Positions 1-12,164 of a stretch of DNA of 64,000 nucleotides are shown in pieces. Numbering within the stretch: the stretch's first letter is position 1; each line of letters starts with the position of its first letter. The stretch lies in the NCBI GenBank assembly GCA_920105625.2, contig OV050030.1:29630516-29694515 (forward strand), read 5' to 3'. The notes under the pieces were generated by a model that was not told where the DNA came from, made no database searches, and saw only the letters and a list, made by a program, of their open reading frames with translations. Both the position numbers and the translations under genes were made by a program. Source of the stretch: Clusia tigrina (taxonomy: Eukaryota > Arthropoda > Insecta > Diptera > Clusiidae).

Positions 1-90
1 TATTAAATGTAGCAGGGTTGTCTGTTGGTGTTTCATTACTGATGGTCGCGTTCGTTTAAAATCAAGGAAACAGTGTCCTAAACAATTAAT

Positions 91-1026
91 TTATACAGGA
101 AGAGGAGTAGTGGTACTAGTTGAGTCGGTGGTAGATGGTGTGGTTGCTGGAGTAGATGTAGGAGTGGTTGCTGGAGTGGTTGCTGGAGTGGTTGTGGGTG
201 TTGATGTACTAGCTGGAGTTGAATATGGTGCATATGGTGCAGCTCCTGCTCTGCCATATGGTGCTGATCGGCCATATGGTCGGGGTGTTGGTATTGGTGT
301 ACTGCCAGTACCGGCAGTTGTTGGTGTTGAAGGCGTGGGTGGCGGTGTGACATATGCTGGGTATGCTGCATTGCTAACATATACTCTGCTGTAGCCTGGA
401 GATGGTATAACTCCGGGTGCTGGTCCTGGTACTCCATAGGGATTATTGTAAACAATCGGTTGGCCGGGTAGAGTATAGGTTGCAGAGGATACCGGAGTGG
501 GAACTATGGTTGTAATGGCTGGAGCAGGAACATATTGTACATTGTAGGCAGGATTTGGTGGCTGTACAATGTAAGGACTGTAGCCTGGTGCTATAGGGCC
601 GTAACCCGCAGACGCAAAAGCTGTTGTACCATAGAGCAGAGGATTAACCGCCGGTGAACTGTAAGCTGAAGAAGCAACGGGGTAACCAGGAGCAGCAGCT
701 CCGGGGCAATACTGAGAAGGCACCTTAGTGAGTTCTGAAATGGCAAAGAATTGTTTAAATGGCCTGCTTTGTAGCACAAACTACTCTCACTTACCCGCTT
801 GTCCTGCAAACAATTGCTTGATATTGTACGAATTGAGGCGGCAATCATTCTCGAAGTATGTGTATGTGTAACCATTTGTAGCGCACACCGATGGGCCTCC
901 GCTTGGACATGGTATGTTGTTATATCTATCCAGGTAAATGTACTCGCTAACGACTTGTCGAGGACTTGGACCATAGACCGCTAATGCGGTAGCTACGAGA
1001 GTTGCAAAACACAAAAGGAGCTTCAT
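91..1026 (-). CDS. Secreted Kazal-like protein with Pro/Thr-rich tail (two exons)
   Basis: Exons are 1026-795 and 734-91, joined across a 60-bp intron (794-735) with a GTAAGT donor and a TTTCAG acceptor; the reading frame is kept and the product is 291 aa. The start is the only ATG; the codon 18 bases upstream is GTG and lies almost at the predicted transcription start. Residues 1-16 or so are a signal peptide (MKLLLCFATLVATALA). A short Kazal-like module follows: CPSGGPSVC, then a Cys after ENDC, then a Cys in SQYC. Only four of the six classical Kazal cysteines are present, and the C-C spacing of 13 residues is wider than usual. The intron falls inside this module. The rest is Tyr/Pro/Gly-rich and then a Thr/Ser/Pro run, probably O-glycosylated. 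Kazal domains usually inhibit serine proteases; with cysteines missing, inhibition is unproven and a cuticle, gland or egg-coat role is equally possible. I do not recognise the orthologue. Confidence 0.8.
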
Positions 1027-1046
1027 TGTACTTGAACGATGCACTT

Positions 1047-1084
1047 AACTGATGCTTTTCTACCGAATTCACCACAATTTTATA
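1047..1084 (-). promoter_or_regulatory. TATA box and initiator of the Kazal-like gene
   Basis: Read on the minus strand, TATAAAA lies at 1084-1078 and TCAGTT at 1052-1047. The initiator A is at 1050, 34 bases from the first T of the TATA box. This gives a 24-base 5' leader ahead of the ATG at 1026 and argues against any start further upstream. TCAGTT is the Drosophila initiator consensus. Confidence 0.65.
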
Positions 1085-3767
1085 CACTTTCACCGAATGG
1101 TAATGAGTGAGGTTTATCTGCGACAGTCTTGCGACACATGTGCCCTAGGCTTATTTCGCACGTAAGAATTTCGTAATAAGTAACAAGAAATTCCAAGTCA
1201 ACTTCTTCACGGATTTCACGCGGTGTACGTGTTCTTTTGCAAAATGTTCATGGAACTGTGCTATTTCCACGACTTGTGCAATACTGCGAATCCACGATTT
1301 GGCTCGTTTTAAGCTAAAGCATTGTTTAATTGTGCGTAACGTTTTATTTTGATATGGACGTGCATGTCTGCATGCATTTTTTGTGCAGCGATCTCTGTAG
1401 ACATAACATTTTCAGTAAAAAACGGAGGTTATTGAACCTCAAAGAGTAAGCAGATTAGATTATTCTGCATTTTAAATTAGCTACAATCACAGAAGCAGTT
1501 TCGAACTTTGTGGATCTTTATGGCCACATTAATAAGATTGGTTTAAAAATATTTCAACATATATTAACAAATTTTAATGACATCGTGGGGTTCATTTGGA
1601 ATGGTACCAGAACAGAAATTCGAGATGTTTATAAATTTAGAAGATTTATGAGCCCTGCAGAGAAACTTACTCCTTTTGTACCCAGTCATTCATTTATAAC
1701 ATTTCTGTCTGCCTGACCATATGACTGGAATATAATGTATGTGTATAAATATATTTAGTGGCTTGTGTAGGAATACGTCATAGAACAGGTGACCAGGCCT
1801 TGAAATGGATTTATAAATATTATCATTAAAAATTTTATTATTTATTATGAAACTAAATCATAAGAATTTATAAGTTTATTTAAAAGCGAAGGTCGAGAAA
1901 TGAAATACTATCAAGATTAATATTTCTCATCTTAATTGATCCTGAATACTTATGGTACAAAGTAATAATCAAGTTTTGAAGATACTATTGGTTGGGCTTC
2001 TATCACAAAGCGAACCCCACAGACCTGTCATCACCCCATATAAAAAACCTGACTAGCCTCATATGAAGCACAAAATATTCCCAACTATGGAATTAATGGA
2101 AATTGAAACAACGGGCATTTGCAGGTGCAAATATTCTTGTTAAGGAAACAGCAGCTGCTGCAATCTATTAGATATATCTGCCAAACCTGAGCTGCTTTGT
2201 TGTTGATACGAGTACATAATAATTTATTTGTAGGTGGATTTCATCTGCATAGTTTTTAGTTGAAAGAGTACAACTAATGCGCCCACTTTATATACACATG
2301 TTTTCTCAAAATATCCTATGAATTGCAAATTTGTTTAAAAAGAAAACTTCCGAATTCGAAGTTTTCAACACACTTACAAATTTAATGCTTTCACAATTAA
2401 ACCGTACGGTCCGATGAAGCCACCAGCTCACCATTTGTATGCAGCTTTATATGATGAATTGGAATGTCTACCGGGAAATAACTGTTCCTGCTTCTCTTTT
2501 TTCATTCACCTTTTCTTCAAGTTGCATTGCGTGGCGTTTGTTATAACCACACCTTGCAGGATCTTAATTTGGTCTTACATTATAAGCTACTTCAGGAGTT
2601 GCTGCGATGCCCATATGAGCTAATTTTCATTAATTAACTAAGAATTATCTCAGGCTTAAAAAACTATTGTACTTTATTTATATTATATTATATTATATCA
2701 AATTTAGTTTAGTATTTAAAATTTATGTATATGTAAAGAGCCGCAATATAATTAATTTTAGAATCAATGGTTTTCAAACTGTACACAATTAAAAGACGTC
2801 GGTAAGTAATAACAAGTAACCACCTAAAACTATGCTACAGAATTTTGCAAATGCAGGCAAATACTGCGGCATAATCAACGCATACTTTCATGTCCATTGA
2901 TGCATTTTATATCAACATTGAAAGTGGGAATTATAACCAAGTTATAATAATTGACAGTTTCACTATAAAGGAGAATCTTATTTATATATAAAAAATATTA
3001 TTTATACTCGTATTCTTGGTTTGCTTTTGACGGACATAATTCATCGATCTTCTGTATTGGAAATGTTCCAGTGTACTGCTTGTATAACTTTAGGTTTTCC
3101 TGAATATGTCTTCATTTATCATGTTTATACAAGAGGCATATGAGTATGTATGTTGCTTATATATGTATACAACTCTTAGAAATATGATTTCTTCTCAAAC
3201 AATTCTTAATTAATTTAATAAAATTATTTTAAAGCATCTGAAGAGAAGAGCTCTCTAGTAGAATCTATATTAGATTGTGCTATTTACTTATCCTCACGGT
3301 GTTTACTATGCAAAGACCCGAAACCCTAATCACACTTTGCAATATGTGTCTTAAATAATCAAGTGCCAAGAACGCAATTTATATTTTTTTAGCTTTGTAA
3401 ACTAATAAATAAAAGTGGTCTTTTTTTTTGTAATCACTGTTATTAATTTTTGTAATTTTTCTGGAAAAACATCAAAGAAATCGCAGAAACTATAATTGTA
3501 TATACGCTGATTCAAATATTTCCCTGCGTTTTTTTGCATAGTTGTCTTTGGAATCGTTGTCAAATGTATCGTTTATTGAAACTTTTACTTCAATTGACAT
3601 TAGAACTAAAGATCTTAGAACTTTTTACACAACAGTCTACCAGAATTTTTTTTATATGACATAAAATGGCACCTTCACAGTTCACTGTTCGAATAATGGG
3701 GAACACTGACGATAATTCTGACATCTCATATACATCCATAAGATTTACAATCTTTTGTGTGTCATAG
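1085..3767. other. Non-coding, AT-rich upstream region
   Basis: No convincing gene. Open stretches of 60-70 codons at 1510-1716 and 2414-2623 match nothing I recognise and lack coding-like composition. A short run of ATTAT repeats lies near 2675-2700. The part next to 1085 presumably holds the enhancer of the Kazal-like gene. Confidence 0.5.
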
Positions 3768-6121
3768 ATCATATTCAGCGATTCTGGTATAACCAGTGGT
3801 ATTGATCGAGACTTGCTATCTGCAGAATCTTGTTTAGAGCTCGTTTCTGATCATTCATTAGTGATTATGTGTCTACATAAACAAGCTCAACTCGGTAAAG
3901 AAACAGCTCACCTAACTAACAAAAGAACAAACTGGCTCAGGTACCGTCAATATGTAAGTAGTCATATAAACATTGGTCCTCTACTAAAGAGTGCTACCGA
4001 TATTCACTCGGCCCTTTTGGCCATCAACTCAGTTCTTACATCTGCAGCCACACACTCATCTCCGGCAGCCTCACTATGCCATCCCGCAGCAATTCATACA
4101 ACATCTGTAGTTATCAATAAGCTCGTTAAGTAGAAAAGGCACTGAAGAATAGAGTGGCAACAAAATAGAAATTAGCAAAAACCGCCTCCGAGAAGCACTG
4201 AGAACAGTTTGAAAAAATATACTGAGACGTTAACTCCAACACAAAATACTAACTACTCTTTATGGAAAGCCTATAAAATTATAAAGACTCCTAAAGATTG
4301 TGATCCACCACTCAGGCAAAATAATGGAACTTGGTCAAAAAATGACGAAGAGAAAGTCTCAGCGTTTGCTAATCATCTAAAATCCGTATTTCAACCTAAC
4401 CAACCAATTGAAATTTCATTTCTTGTACCTAAAATACCACTAATCCCGATGAAGGTTAAAATGAAGTGTAACGAACTTTTTAGAGCCGGGGTAAACCTCA
4501 GCTGTGTCCAGGGTTCGTCAACACAAATAAGTCCTTCCCGCCGTGGAGTGAGCGTATCCCAGTGAGACTATTTAGGGCTGAGTCTCCTGTGGACTTTGTT
4601 GATTCTATTTCGTTGTCCTTATTAAGATTTCAACGGCTATTGGTCTTTGCTATTGTTCTCCGCTTGATGTTTCGATTTGTTATTGCTCTTTTGAACGCTT
4701 GTTACTCCACACGCAGAAAGACTCTCAATCACTATTTAACCTACTGAAAGTTGAACATGATTGAGAATTGGTTTCGTACAAAAAGAAGAAACAAACGATT
4801 CAAAATCCGACTAGCCTACTTTGATTTATTTTATATTTTGAACAATCAAGGTTTTGTGTGGATGAAATTTGTCAGTGGGTAAATTTCATCTTCACAGAAG
4901 GAAGTGCAACATGCAACTAAAACCCAGCTAAACCTGAAAAAAGCACCAGGATTTAAATTAATTACCGCAAAAATGATTGTGGAATTGCCTGAAATAGCCA
5001 CCAAAATAGTGACGCAGTTATTTAATGCAATACTAAGGATTGGGTATTTTCCACAACCCTGGATTATATCACAAATTACGATGATACCAAAAAGAAGCAA
5101 CTCACCCGTCATTTTATCGGCCCAGAAGCTTGCTCGCAGTAATTTCCAAATTATTTGAGAAACTGCTTCTTCAAAGCTGCAGCCGCGCATATACCAATCC
5201 AACATTATTCCCCACCATCAATTTGGATTTCGCAAAGATCACACAACTATAGAGCAAATTAGCCGCATTAGTAGTGCAATACGAAAGACTTTTGAAGACA
5301 AAAAATACTGCTCTGCTAAATTTTTAGATATTGCACAGGCTTTTGACAAAGTTTGGCATGCAGGGTTTATATATAAAACTCAAAAACTGTTACCAGCTAA
5401 CGTGCATAAGCTACTGAAATTGGAAAACTGGCCTTCTCTTGAAGTAGTGTCTTCAAACATTTAACTGGAATCGTATTTAGATAAGGAAGCCAATAGTGGC
5501 GTCTAATCGCCTTGAGGAGCATTTGTAGAAAATAGAAGTGTGGCTGGCAAATTGGCGCATTAAGGTAAATGAGACCAAGAGAATTCATGTTACGTATACA
5601 CTTAGGAAAGAAACATGCCCTGTGATCACACTAAACAATGTTGCTATTCCTCAATCGAATACTGTAACATACCTAAGAGTCCATCTAGATAGACGACTAA
5701 CTTGGCGGAAGCATATTGAGGCAAAAAGAACGCATATAAAGTAAAAGGCACATAAAATAAATTGGCAACTCAACTCCAAGTCAAGGCTACGATTGGAACA
5801 TAAACTTCTTTTGTACAAGGCAGTGATCAAACCAATTTGGGCATACGTAGCTGAGCTGTGGGGAAATGCTAGTTCATCGAACGTCGAGCTGATACAATGA
5901 GCGCAATCGAAGATCTTGAGTGCAATCACGGGTGCGACTTGGTTCATTAGAAAACTGACATCCATAAGGACCTCAACATCCCTCTTGTTAAAAGTGAGCT
6001 CACAGCGATTATGCTCCAACACAAAGAAAAACTGCGAGAGCACTCGAATCCATTAGCAAAAAATCTACTTGGAATTAAAACATCAACACGCCTCAAAAGA
6101 TTGAATTTACCTATATATTAA
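3768..6121 (+). mobile_element. Jockey-clade non-LTR retrotransposon, 5'-truncated and decayed
   Basis: Three reading frames together give the second ORF of a Jockey-type element. From 3780 the end of the AP endonuclease is visible (SAESCLELVSDHSLVI, with the SDH motif). From 4209 comes the linker (NYSLWKAYKIIK), and from 4911 the start of the reverse transcriptase (LKKAPGFKLITAKM). Near 5215-5400 lie HQFGFRKDHTTIEQ and motif A (FLDIAQAFDKVW). RT motifs B and C are missing: the sequence jumps near 5420-5505 from HKLLK to SNRLEEHL. The C-terminus is complete (TLNNVAIPQSNTVTYL, then YKAVIKPIW, ending RLKRLNLPIY and stop at 6119-6121). Stops and frameshifts are frequent, and no poly(A) or target duplication is visible. 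It is a dead copy, transcribed toward higher coordinates when active. Confidence 0.88.
4463..4910. mobile_element. About 430-bp insertion inside the Jockey copy
   Basis: Jockey coding sequence stops near 4462 and resumes at 4901. The two edges carry a near-identical 10-mer, GAAGTGTAAC at 4463-4472 and GAAGTGCAAC at 4901-4910, as expected of a target-site duplication. The inserted 4473-4900 has no gene I recognise. Its right end carries a perfect 10-bp inverted repeat (GATGAAATTT at 4861-4870, AAATTTCATC at 4881-4890) with a 10-base loop. It could be a small non-autonomous element; alternatively the 10-mers are coincidental. Confidence 0.45.
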
Positions 6122-6927
6122 ATGTATAAATATTGATTAATTACTATATGATATCATATTTCTATATCTTCCGCCAATCTAAGGTAAATTCATTTCCTTA
6201 TTCATGTATAACCGAAGGTACTCGTTGCCGGATATAGCCTCTTATTCTGCTTAACACTTTTATCTTAATGTAAATTAATATTTGAAATACTTTCAAGCGA
6301 TTGTCAGAAAGTCTCTCTAAACGTTTTCACTCATTAAAATACTATAAAATACTAACAATTTCCACGCTGGAGTACAATTGCGGGTAAGTAAATGAAACAA
6401 TAGCGCAAAAGTGCTTTCCATCTAAAATTCTCATCATTAATTACCAAAAGAATTTTCTAGAAAAAATATAAAACTGTCTTCATGTGCAAGGGAAAGGAGA
6501 AAAAAAGATTTTGACACAGAGATAATACCAACAATTATGCGGCAGATTATGACTAAAAACGTTGTAGGTGAAAAAAGGGAGATAAATTGCAGACATTATC
6601 AAGACAAGCAACTAACTTTCTTTTCTTTGTCGGCACATTTGTTGGCGTACTTGAATTCTGGCCTTTTTTGCCGCAGGGTGTCAGCACTTCACTTTACTTT
6701 TGCATAATGTAATATCTTTGAGCAGAATCGAGACAAAAAAGCAATCTGATGGGATGAAGCGTGCAGATAATAATAAATTTATATAAATATTTTGGTGTAG
6801 AAAAGTTCTTGATAGACTGATGCTGAGAAATTTTCACTTTATAATGCTTCATCAAATACAATAAAGCAAAGTTTCGTTCTTAAAAACGAAGAATGTAATG
6901 TTGATAATTTCCTTCATATACTGGATC
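6122..6927. other. AT-rich non-coding stretch
   Basis: No gene, RNA or repeat recognised between the Jockey copy and the next retrotransposon tail. Confidence 0.5.
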
Positions 6928-7104
6928 TAGCTTAAAACTTGCAGACCTATCCAAATTTGTCAGCAACTCCGGATGGTTGTAAATGTACAAAAAAAGTATA
7001 TTACCGTTTTCTTTAGGCTCGCGAGGACATGGCAACAAAGCGTCACTATTGCTAATTGAGCCGACCCGAGGTCGCCAGCCATTTTACCGACCTACCTACT
7101 GGAT
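6928..7104 (+). mobile_element. Solo 3' end of an (ACCT)-tailed LOA/I-like retrotransposon
   Basis: This stretch matches, base for base over most of its length, the 3' non-coding end of the copy at 27950-28376 and, inverted, parts of 10222-10400 and 43033-43145. The shared core is GAGCCGACCCGAGGTCGCCA followed by CATTTTACC and a short ACCTACCTACT tail. No coding sequence remains, so it is a severely 5'-truncated insertion. Confidence 0.75.
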
Positions 7105-7664
7105 AATTATTATCTGCTTCTTGATAACTGTTTGTTTATAAATGGGTTTCTCATGTGGAAAGCCTGTCAATAGTTAGTGAGGTGGACCTACGGATAGTTG
7201 ATTTGGAAATGAAATAGATAATTGTTGATTTTATAGTAACGTTAGCAATACTTTCATTTCAGACGACCATTGATGATCGCGTTGGCCGTCTGACTATAAT
7301 GAAAGCTTAGAATTCGTTTGGTAATTCTGACATATGTACAATAACTTTAATATTTTTGCTTTTCCTGCATATCATTGCAGCTTTGAAACATAGCGTTGCT
7401 TTGAGTTCCTAAATACATACAGTTATAAAAAGTAAACACTAATTGCGAGATATTTTTAGTTTTTCCACCTCAATCCATTGGTAATATTAACTTGTCCTCT
7501 ACATTAGTAACATAAACCATTTCTATTTGGGGCAACATGGTCATACTCTTATTTATATATCTCGAGAGTAAAATTAATTTCTGCGGGCCTGCTACTATAT
7601 ACAATTTTACTTATCATACTCACTTCTTCAAAGAATATATAATTAAAGTATAGCAAACGAGTCA
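7105..7664. other. Non-coding stretch
   Basis: AT-rich, with no recognised feature. Confidence 0.45.
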
Positions 7665-8007
7665 TTTTAAGTGGACATTGTAGACTCAACTACCATATGA
7701 ACAAGTTGGGTATATCTTCAGATGCCATCTGTCGATGGAGAAAGTGACGACACCTCACTGCACCTGATCACAGACTGCGGACTATTGGCACACAAAAGAC
7801 TCAGGTGTTTTGGAGAATATATCTTAGATATGAGCAAGATCCCTCAACTTGATTCCTCCAAAATATTTGAATTCCTGTCGAAAATTAACCTAACAGAAAG
7901 TTTATAGATGAGACTATCCTCATCTTTCAAATAAATAGGGGCATCACAATAAATCTTTCTGGTCGCATTGTATAACACCCTTAAATAAATCTAAATCTAA
8001 ATCTAGC
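7665..8007 (+). mobile_element. 3' fragment of a (TAAATC)-tailed LOA/I-like retrotransposon
   Basis: Nearly identical to the 3' end of the longer copy at 51391-53258, with homology beginning at ATTTTAAG. It encodes only the last part of the ORF: a degenerate zinc knuckle region (ISSDAICR), LHLITDCGLLAHKRL and the C-terminus EFLSKINL. The zinc knuckle has lost a few bases compared with the copy at 52980 (CRFCGE). It ends in CACCCTTAAATAAATC and three TAAATC units at about 7983-8005. It is 5'-truncated. Confidence 0.8.
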
Positions 8008-9734
8008 AAGCGATTCTCTCACCACGTAGGATGACAGATTATTATCCCATCTCGGACAAATAAAAGAAAATAAATAAATATATAAAATCTCTCGAACGTA
8101 ATCTTTTTTTTGTTAGATATTCTTATCATATGCAACCTCTGACTCTTTTGTATCGTTACTCATATTCTCATCTCTATATAAGTATCATCTCTATTGTACC
8201 TCTCATTTGTATTCTTTGACTTTCAATAAAACTGTTGACATGCAAACATCAACGCGTACGGTTTACACTCGGTACACGACAGGTATAATTGTATATGATC
8301 ATTCATTCATAAATTTCTTATGCATTTTGTTGCCCTTCTCATATCTTAAAAGACTCATGTTAACCTTTTCATGCTTCAAACAGCAACTAAGTTAAGGCAA
8401 ACGAATTACAGTAGTGCAACGCATCCATGACTCGTATCAGATATATCTGCCAATACATAGATTACGGATTCAGAACTGTAGCCATTGGTCGGGTAATTCT
8501 TCTGCTGAAACTCAATGTCAAACAGCATGACACGTAGTGGATTAAAATAAGTATATATAATAAGTATATATTATATGTATTTAAATAGGTCACTTTTGGA
8601 ACTTGAACTATATATATCTTCAATTTTTCCAACCAAACACCTTCAATTTCAATGTCTATCAAATATTTGAAATATTTCATAATTTGTTCATACCAACAAC
8701 AACATCTTCTTTTGCCTCTGATAATGGTCCGATATACACTAAACATTTATTCCTGCTATAAGACACTATCTGAAACTTCACATAAGCATTCTCTAGACCT
8801 GAAGGCAACCAGACTGAGAGTGATATATTCCGATATATGCGTTCCATATTTACAGCCCTTATCAACTCGTTTGGAATTACCATAGCTGCAGTATGGTATT
8901 ATGATAAAATCACACATATTCACATCTCAAGACCTGTTTAAATTCGATATAATACTTCATTTTGCTTTCCCTCCATTCTGACTGGATAGGACTAAAAACG
9001 TGCTTACATCCATATTATTTATAAAAAATGGCCACAGCAGGATTAATATAGATTTTTTGGCTATTTATTATACTCTTCCTATATTAAATAGTATCACTGT
9101 TTCATTTTGGACTCAAGGGTAGCAGATACCTCAAATTGAGAAGAGGCAGGAGTATTTTATAGTCACAATATTTCAAGGTTCTACGACTCTCTAGTAAAAA
9201 CTTACAAGCATTTGAATGTTCGAAACTTTGATAGCTGAAGGACGCACCGTATAAAAGTTAGAGCCATTTGAAGTCAATCACCAATTCATATTAACTATAT
9301 AGAAACAATTGAAGTTTAACCAATATATCAATAAATCGGTATATAAAATAAACTCTAATATATGTATATATAATACATAATTATATATTATATATGATTA
9401 CATATTTTTTTTATATTTATTTTCATGATATAAAAATAAACCAAAAGTGTTGAGTATTTTTTATATTTCGAGATATCTTTTTAACTCTATACACTTTTCC
9501 ACCAATTTAAACCGGGCAAATAGTGACTGGCGTCCAGGACTCCCCAAAAGTCGTTAATGGCTGAGACTACTTCCTTATTTGACAAATATTTTTTTTCTAT
9601 GAACAACACTTATAGCTTAGGAAACAGGCTTCGGGGCTAGATCTGGGTAATAAAGTCTATCGTCAACCTCGTTAATAATCTGTTTTCAAAACAATTCACA
9701 TGTATTCATATCTGGAAACTCTATTTGATCAAAA
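8008..9734. other. AT-rich non-coding stretch
   Basis: No recognisable gene. A minus-strand open stretch at 8677-8883 lacks an ATG-led context and matches no family I know. TA-rich runs lie at 9355-9420. Confidence 0.4.
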
Positions 9735-11747
9735 ACACCAGCATATGAGTGGTACAAAGAATTCAAAAGTGGTCGAACAGACTTCATAATTAGCCTTATG
9801 CCCGTGCTCAAAAACGGCCACAACTGACGAAAGCATTGATAAAGTGAAGGAATCGGTACTAGAAAACCAGCATTTGCAAGATTTAGTACAGATACTAAAC
9901 ATCTCTCACGAATCAGTTCGTACCATATTAGTTGATGTTAGGCAAATGAGACGTGTCGCAACAAGACTTTGTTCCAGAAGAACTGAAATTGTTGCAAAAA
10001 GTGTATCGAAAATCTGTTGCTGAGGATATGCTTTCTCAAGTCGCCAGTGATCCTACATGCACGCAATGGAAAATAATTGGTGATGAGACATGTGTTTACG
10101 AGTATGACATGTAAACAGGTCAACAATCAGCGGAATGGAGGACAAAAGAAGAGCCAAAATCGAAAAATTCACTTCGAAGTAGGTCAAAAATCAAGGTCAT
10201 GTTTCTTCGATTATTGTGGTGGCAGGTAAAATGGTTGGCGTCAATTAGCAATAGTGCCTTTTTATTGCTATATCCTCGCAAGCCTCGTAGTACATATGCA
10301 ACTTTTACAACCAGCCGAAGTTGTTAACCTATTTATATAGGATAAGTGTGAAAGTTCTAAGCTAGAGCAATGCCCTAGACTATCTAAAAAAGGACTTCCG
10401 AAATAATTGAGTCTCAAGCGGCTTGTTCAATCACAAAGGAAGTGTACGACTGTTTCTTTCTCCTGTGGGTCCTTACAGCTCCTGCAATGACCATTGAACG
10501 GGATGCCCATTTTTCAGCATGTGTGCCGAGAGTCCCTAGACCCGTGCAGACAGCTATAAAGTTGCTAATTGTGTGTCTTGGTTTATTAAGAAGGTGGTTA
10601 GTTCTTTTTGCACTGTAATCAGGGAACATCATTCTCGAAATGACACATGTCGCAGTGTTTTTCCACCTCTCGCGAGCCTTGTGGAGAAAGTGATTATAAT
10701 TATTTCCCTTAACAACAGTTAGGGGGACGCCCACGTTCGTATACGAAGAATCTTGATCTGTTTCCGATGAGTCTCTACGTGCTCATCAGCCCTCTCGTTG
10801 CCTTCAATATGTCTGTGCACCAGAACCCAGATGAGTGTTTTCCGATAATAATAGTTTAAATTCTTGCTTGCAGAGGCCGACCAGCTTACAGCTGGTAAAA
10901 GGTGACGCTAGCGGCTTTAATTCTGCTTGGCTGTCGGAGTAAATCAGCGCCCTATATGCTTGCCAAATTGCAAAGACCTCTGCCTGAAAGATAATTAATG
11001 TCGTTGGCAATTTGAAGGAGAGTAAAAAATTCAGAGCTTCGGAAATTATTTCCTCACCCACCCCAGATTCCATTTTATAACCATGACCATATAGGGTGTC
11101 CCTCCAGTTACCGGATTCCCTAAGTCTCAGTGCACTTTGTGCGGAAATACATTAAGCGTGAGGATCAATAAGGTGGAGGTTTACAATCGCGTCTAAAGCA
11201 ACCCGGGACAAGTGCGACAGGCTCCTATATACCAATGCATGCGATGCGCTGGATTCTGTGTAATTTCGTGAGATTGAAGCCCTTTCCTGAGAGCTTCCCG
11301 CCAAACCACGGAGCCGTATGTTATGATCACTATATCGTGGTGTGGGACATTCTGAATTCCTTCCGGAATATGAAACAGTTAATAAGGAATATTATTGGAG
11401 TAATTATGCGTTTGCGCGAGAGTATTCTCAAATTTATGGAAGGACAACAGTTGGTTTTTGCATCACGATAATGCACTAAAAACTCAACGAATATCATCAA
11501 ACAACCTCCGTATTCGCCACATTGGGCTCCATGTGACTTCTTCCTGTTTTCAAAGCTAAAATTGCCATTTCGTGGAACACGTTTTGAGTCGTTCGAAGCC
11601 ACAAACAAAAATTCGAAGTGGAAACTAAAGGCTATACAGGCATCGGCCTTTAAGAAGTGTGTGGATGACTGGGTCAATCGCTGGTATAAGTGTATTGCTT
11701 CAAAGGAAGCCTACTTTAAAGGCGATAAAATACTTTTTGTTGGTTAA
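9735..11747 (+). pseudogene. Mariner transposase pseudogene, split by a retrotransposon
   Basis: The N-terminal half is at about 9735-10221, with EWYKEFKSGR, then SHESVRTILVDV, GDETCVYEYD (first catalytic Asp) and TGQQSAEWRTKEEPKSK. The C-terminal half is at about 11343-11747, with EFLPEYETVNKEYYWSNYA, HHDNA (second Asp), APCDFFLF (third Asp) and a stop at 11745-11747. Several frameshifts are present, and about 37 bases are missing between the second and third Asp compared with a DD34D element. The halves are separated by a minus-strand LOA/I-like insertion at 10222-11336. The motif set fits mariner of the irritans group; this is a cut-and-paste element with TA targets, now dead. Confidence 0.82.
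10222..11336 (-). mobile_element. LOA/I-like retrotransposon copy nested in mariner
   Basis: Reading from 11336 down, the first part is the end of the RT region (ITYGSVVWREALRKG). It is followed by an RNase H segment (YGHGYKMESGVG, IFQAEVFAIWQA, IYSDSQAELK), then a C-terminal region (NHLLNKPRHTISNFIAV, CRSC, KETVVHFLCD) across frameshifts. The 3' end at 10222-10400 carries the same tail block as the (ACCT) family, ending CATTTTACC. The flanks on both sides read GTGGTG (10216-10221 and 11337-11342), a likely target duplication in the mariner gene. It is 5'-truncated and coding-dead. Confidence 0.82.
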
Positions 11748-12164
11748 ATTAATATTTTGTGTTTTATTAATGAATTCCGGGTCAATATTTGGGAGAATGT
11801 AAAATGTGTTCTCGAAATTTTACCTGTGACCTCAGTGTGTCTATGAGATACATTTGACGTGTATTCTAACTCAAGATTTATTCAACATTTATCCACTCAG
11901 TTTGCCATCATGGTAAGTATGAAATTTAGTGATCAATGAAGCCGTAATACTTCAACTTCCACGCCCACCTTCATATAGTATTCCAGAAATTATTTTTTTT
12001 CTCAGTGCATATTTATAAGAAGTAATATTTAATTATAAGTGATTTTTTAAATATCAATGATTTAACTCGCATGCCCACTTCATTTTGTACAATTTCTTTT
12101 GCAACTCACAACCGAAAAAAAGTTCATATATCTGCAAGATATTAACAAAGGATATGGTATTTAT
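11748..12164. other. Non-coding stretch beyond the mariner
   Basis: The first bases probably include the mariner right end, but I cannot place a terminal inverted repeat. Nothing else is recognised. Confidence 0.4.

Noticed and set aside
110..394. Plus-strand Val/Gly-rich open stretch at the left edge
   Set aside because: It is the antisense shadow of the Thr/Pro-rich tail of the minus-strand secreted protein; the low-complexity repeats keep other frames open.
1510..1716. 68-codon open stretch upstream of the secreted-protein gene
   Set aside because: AT-rich codons, no known domain, and no start-context or splice evidence.
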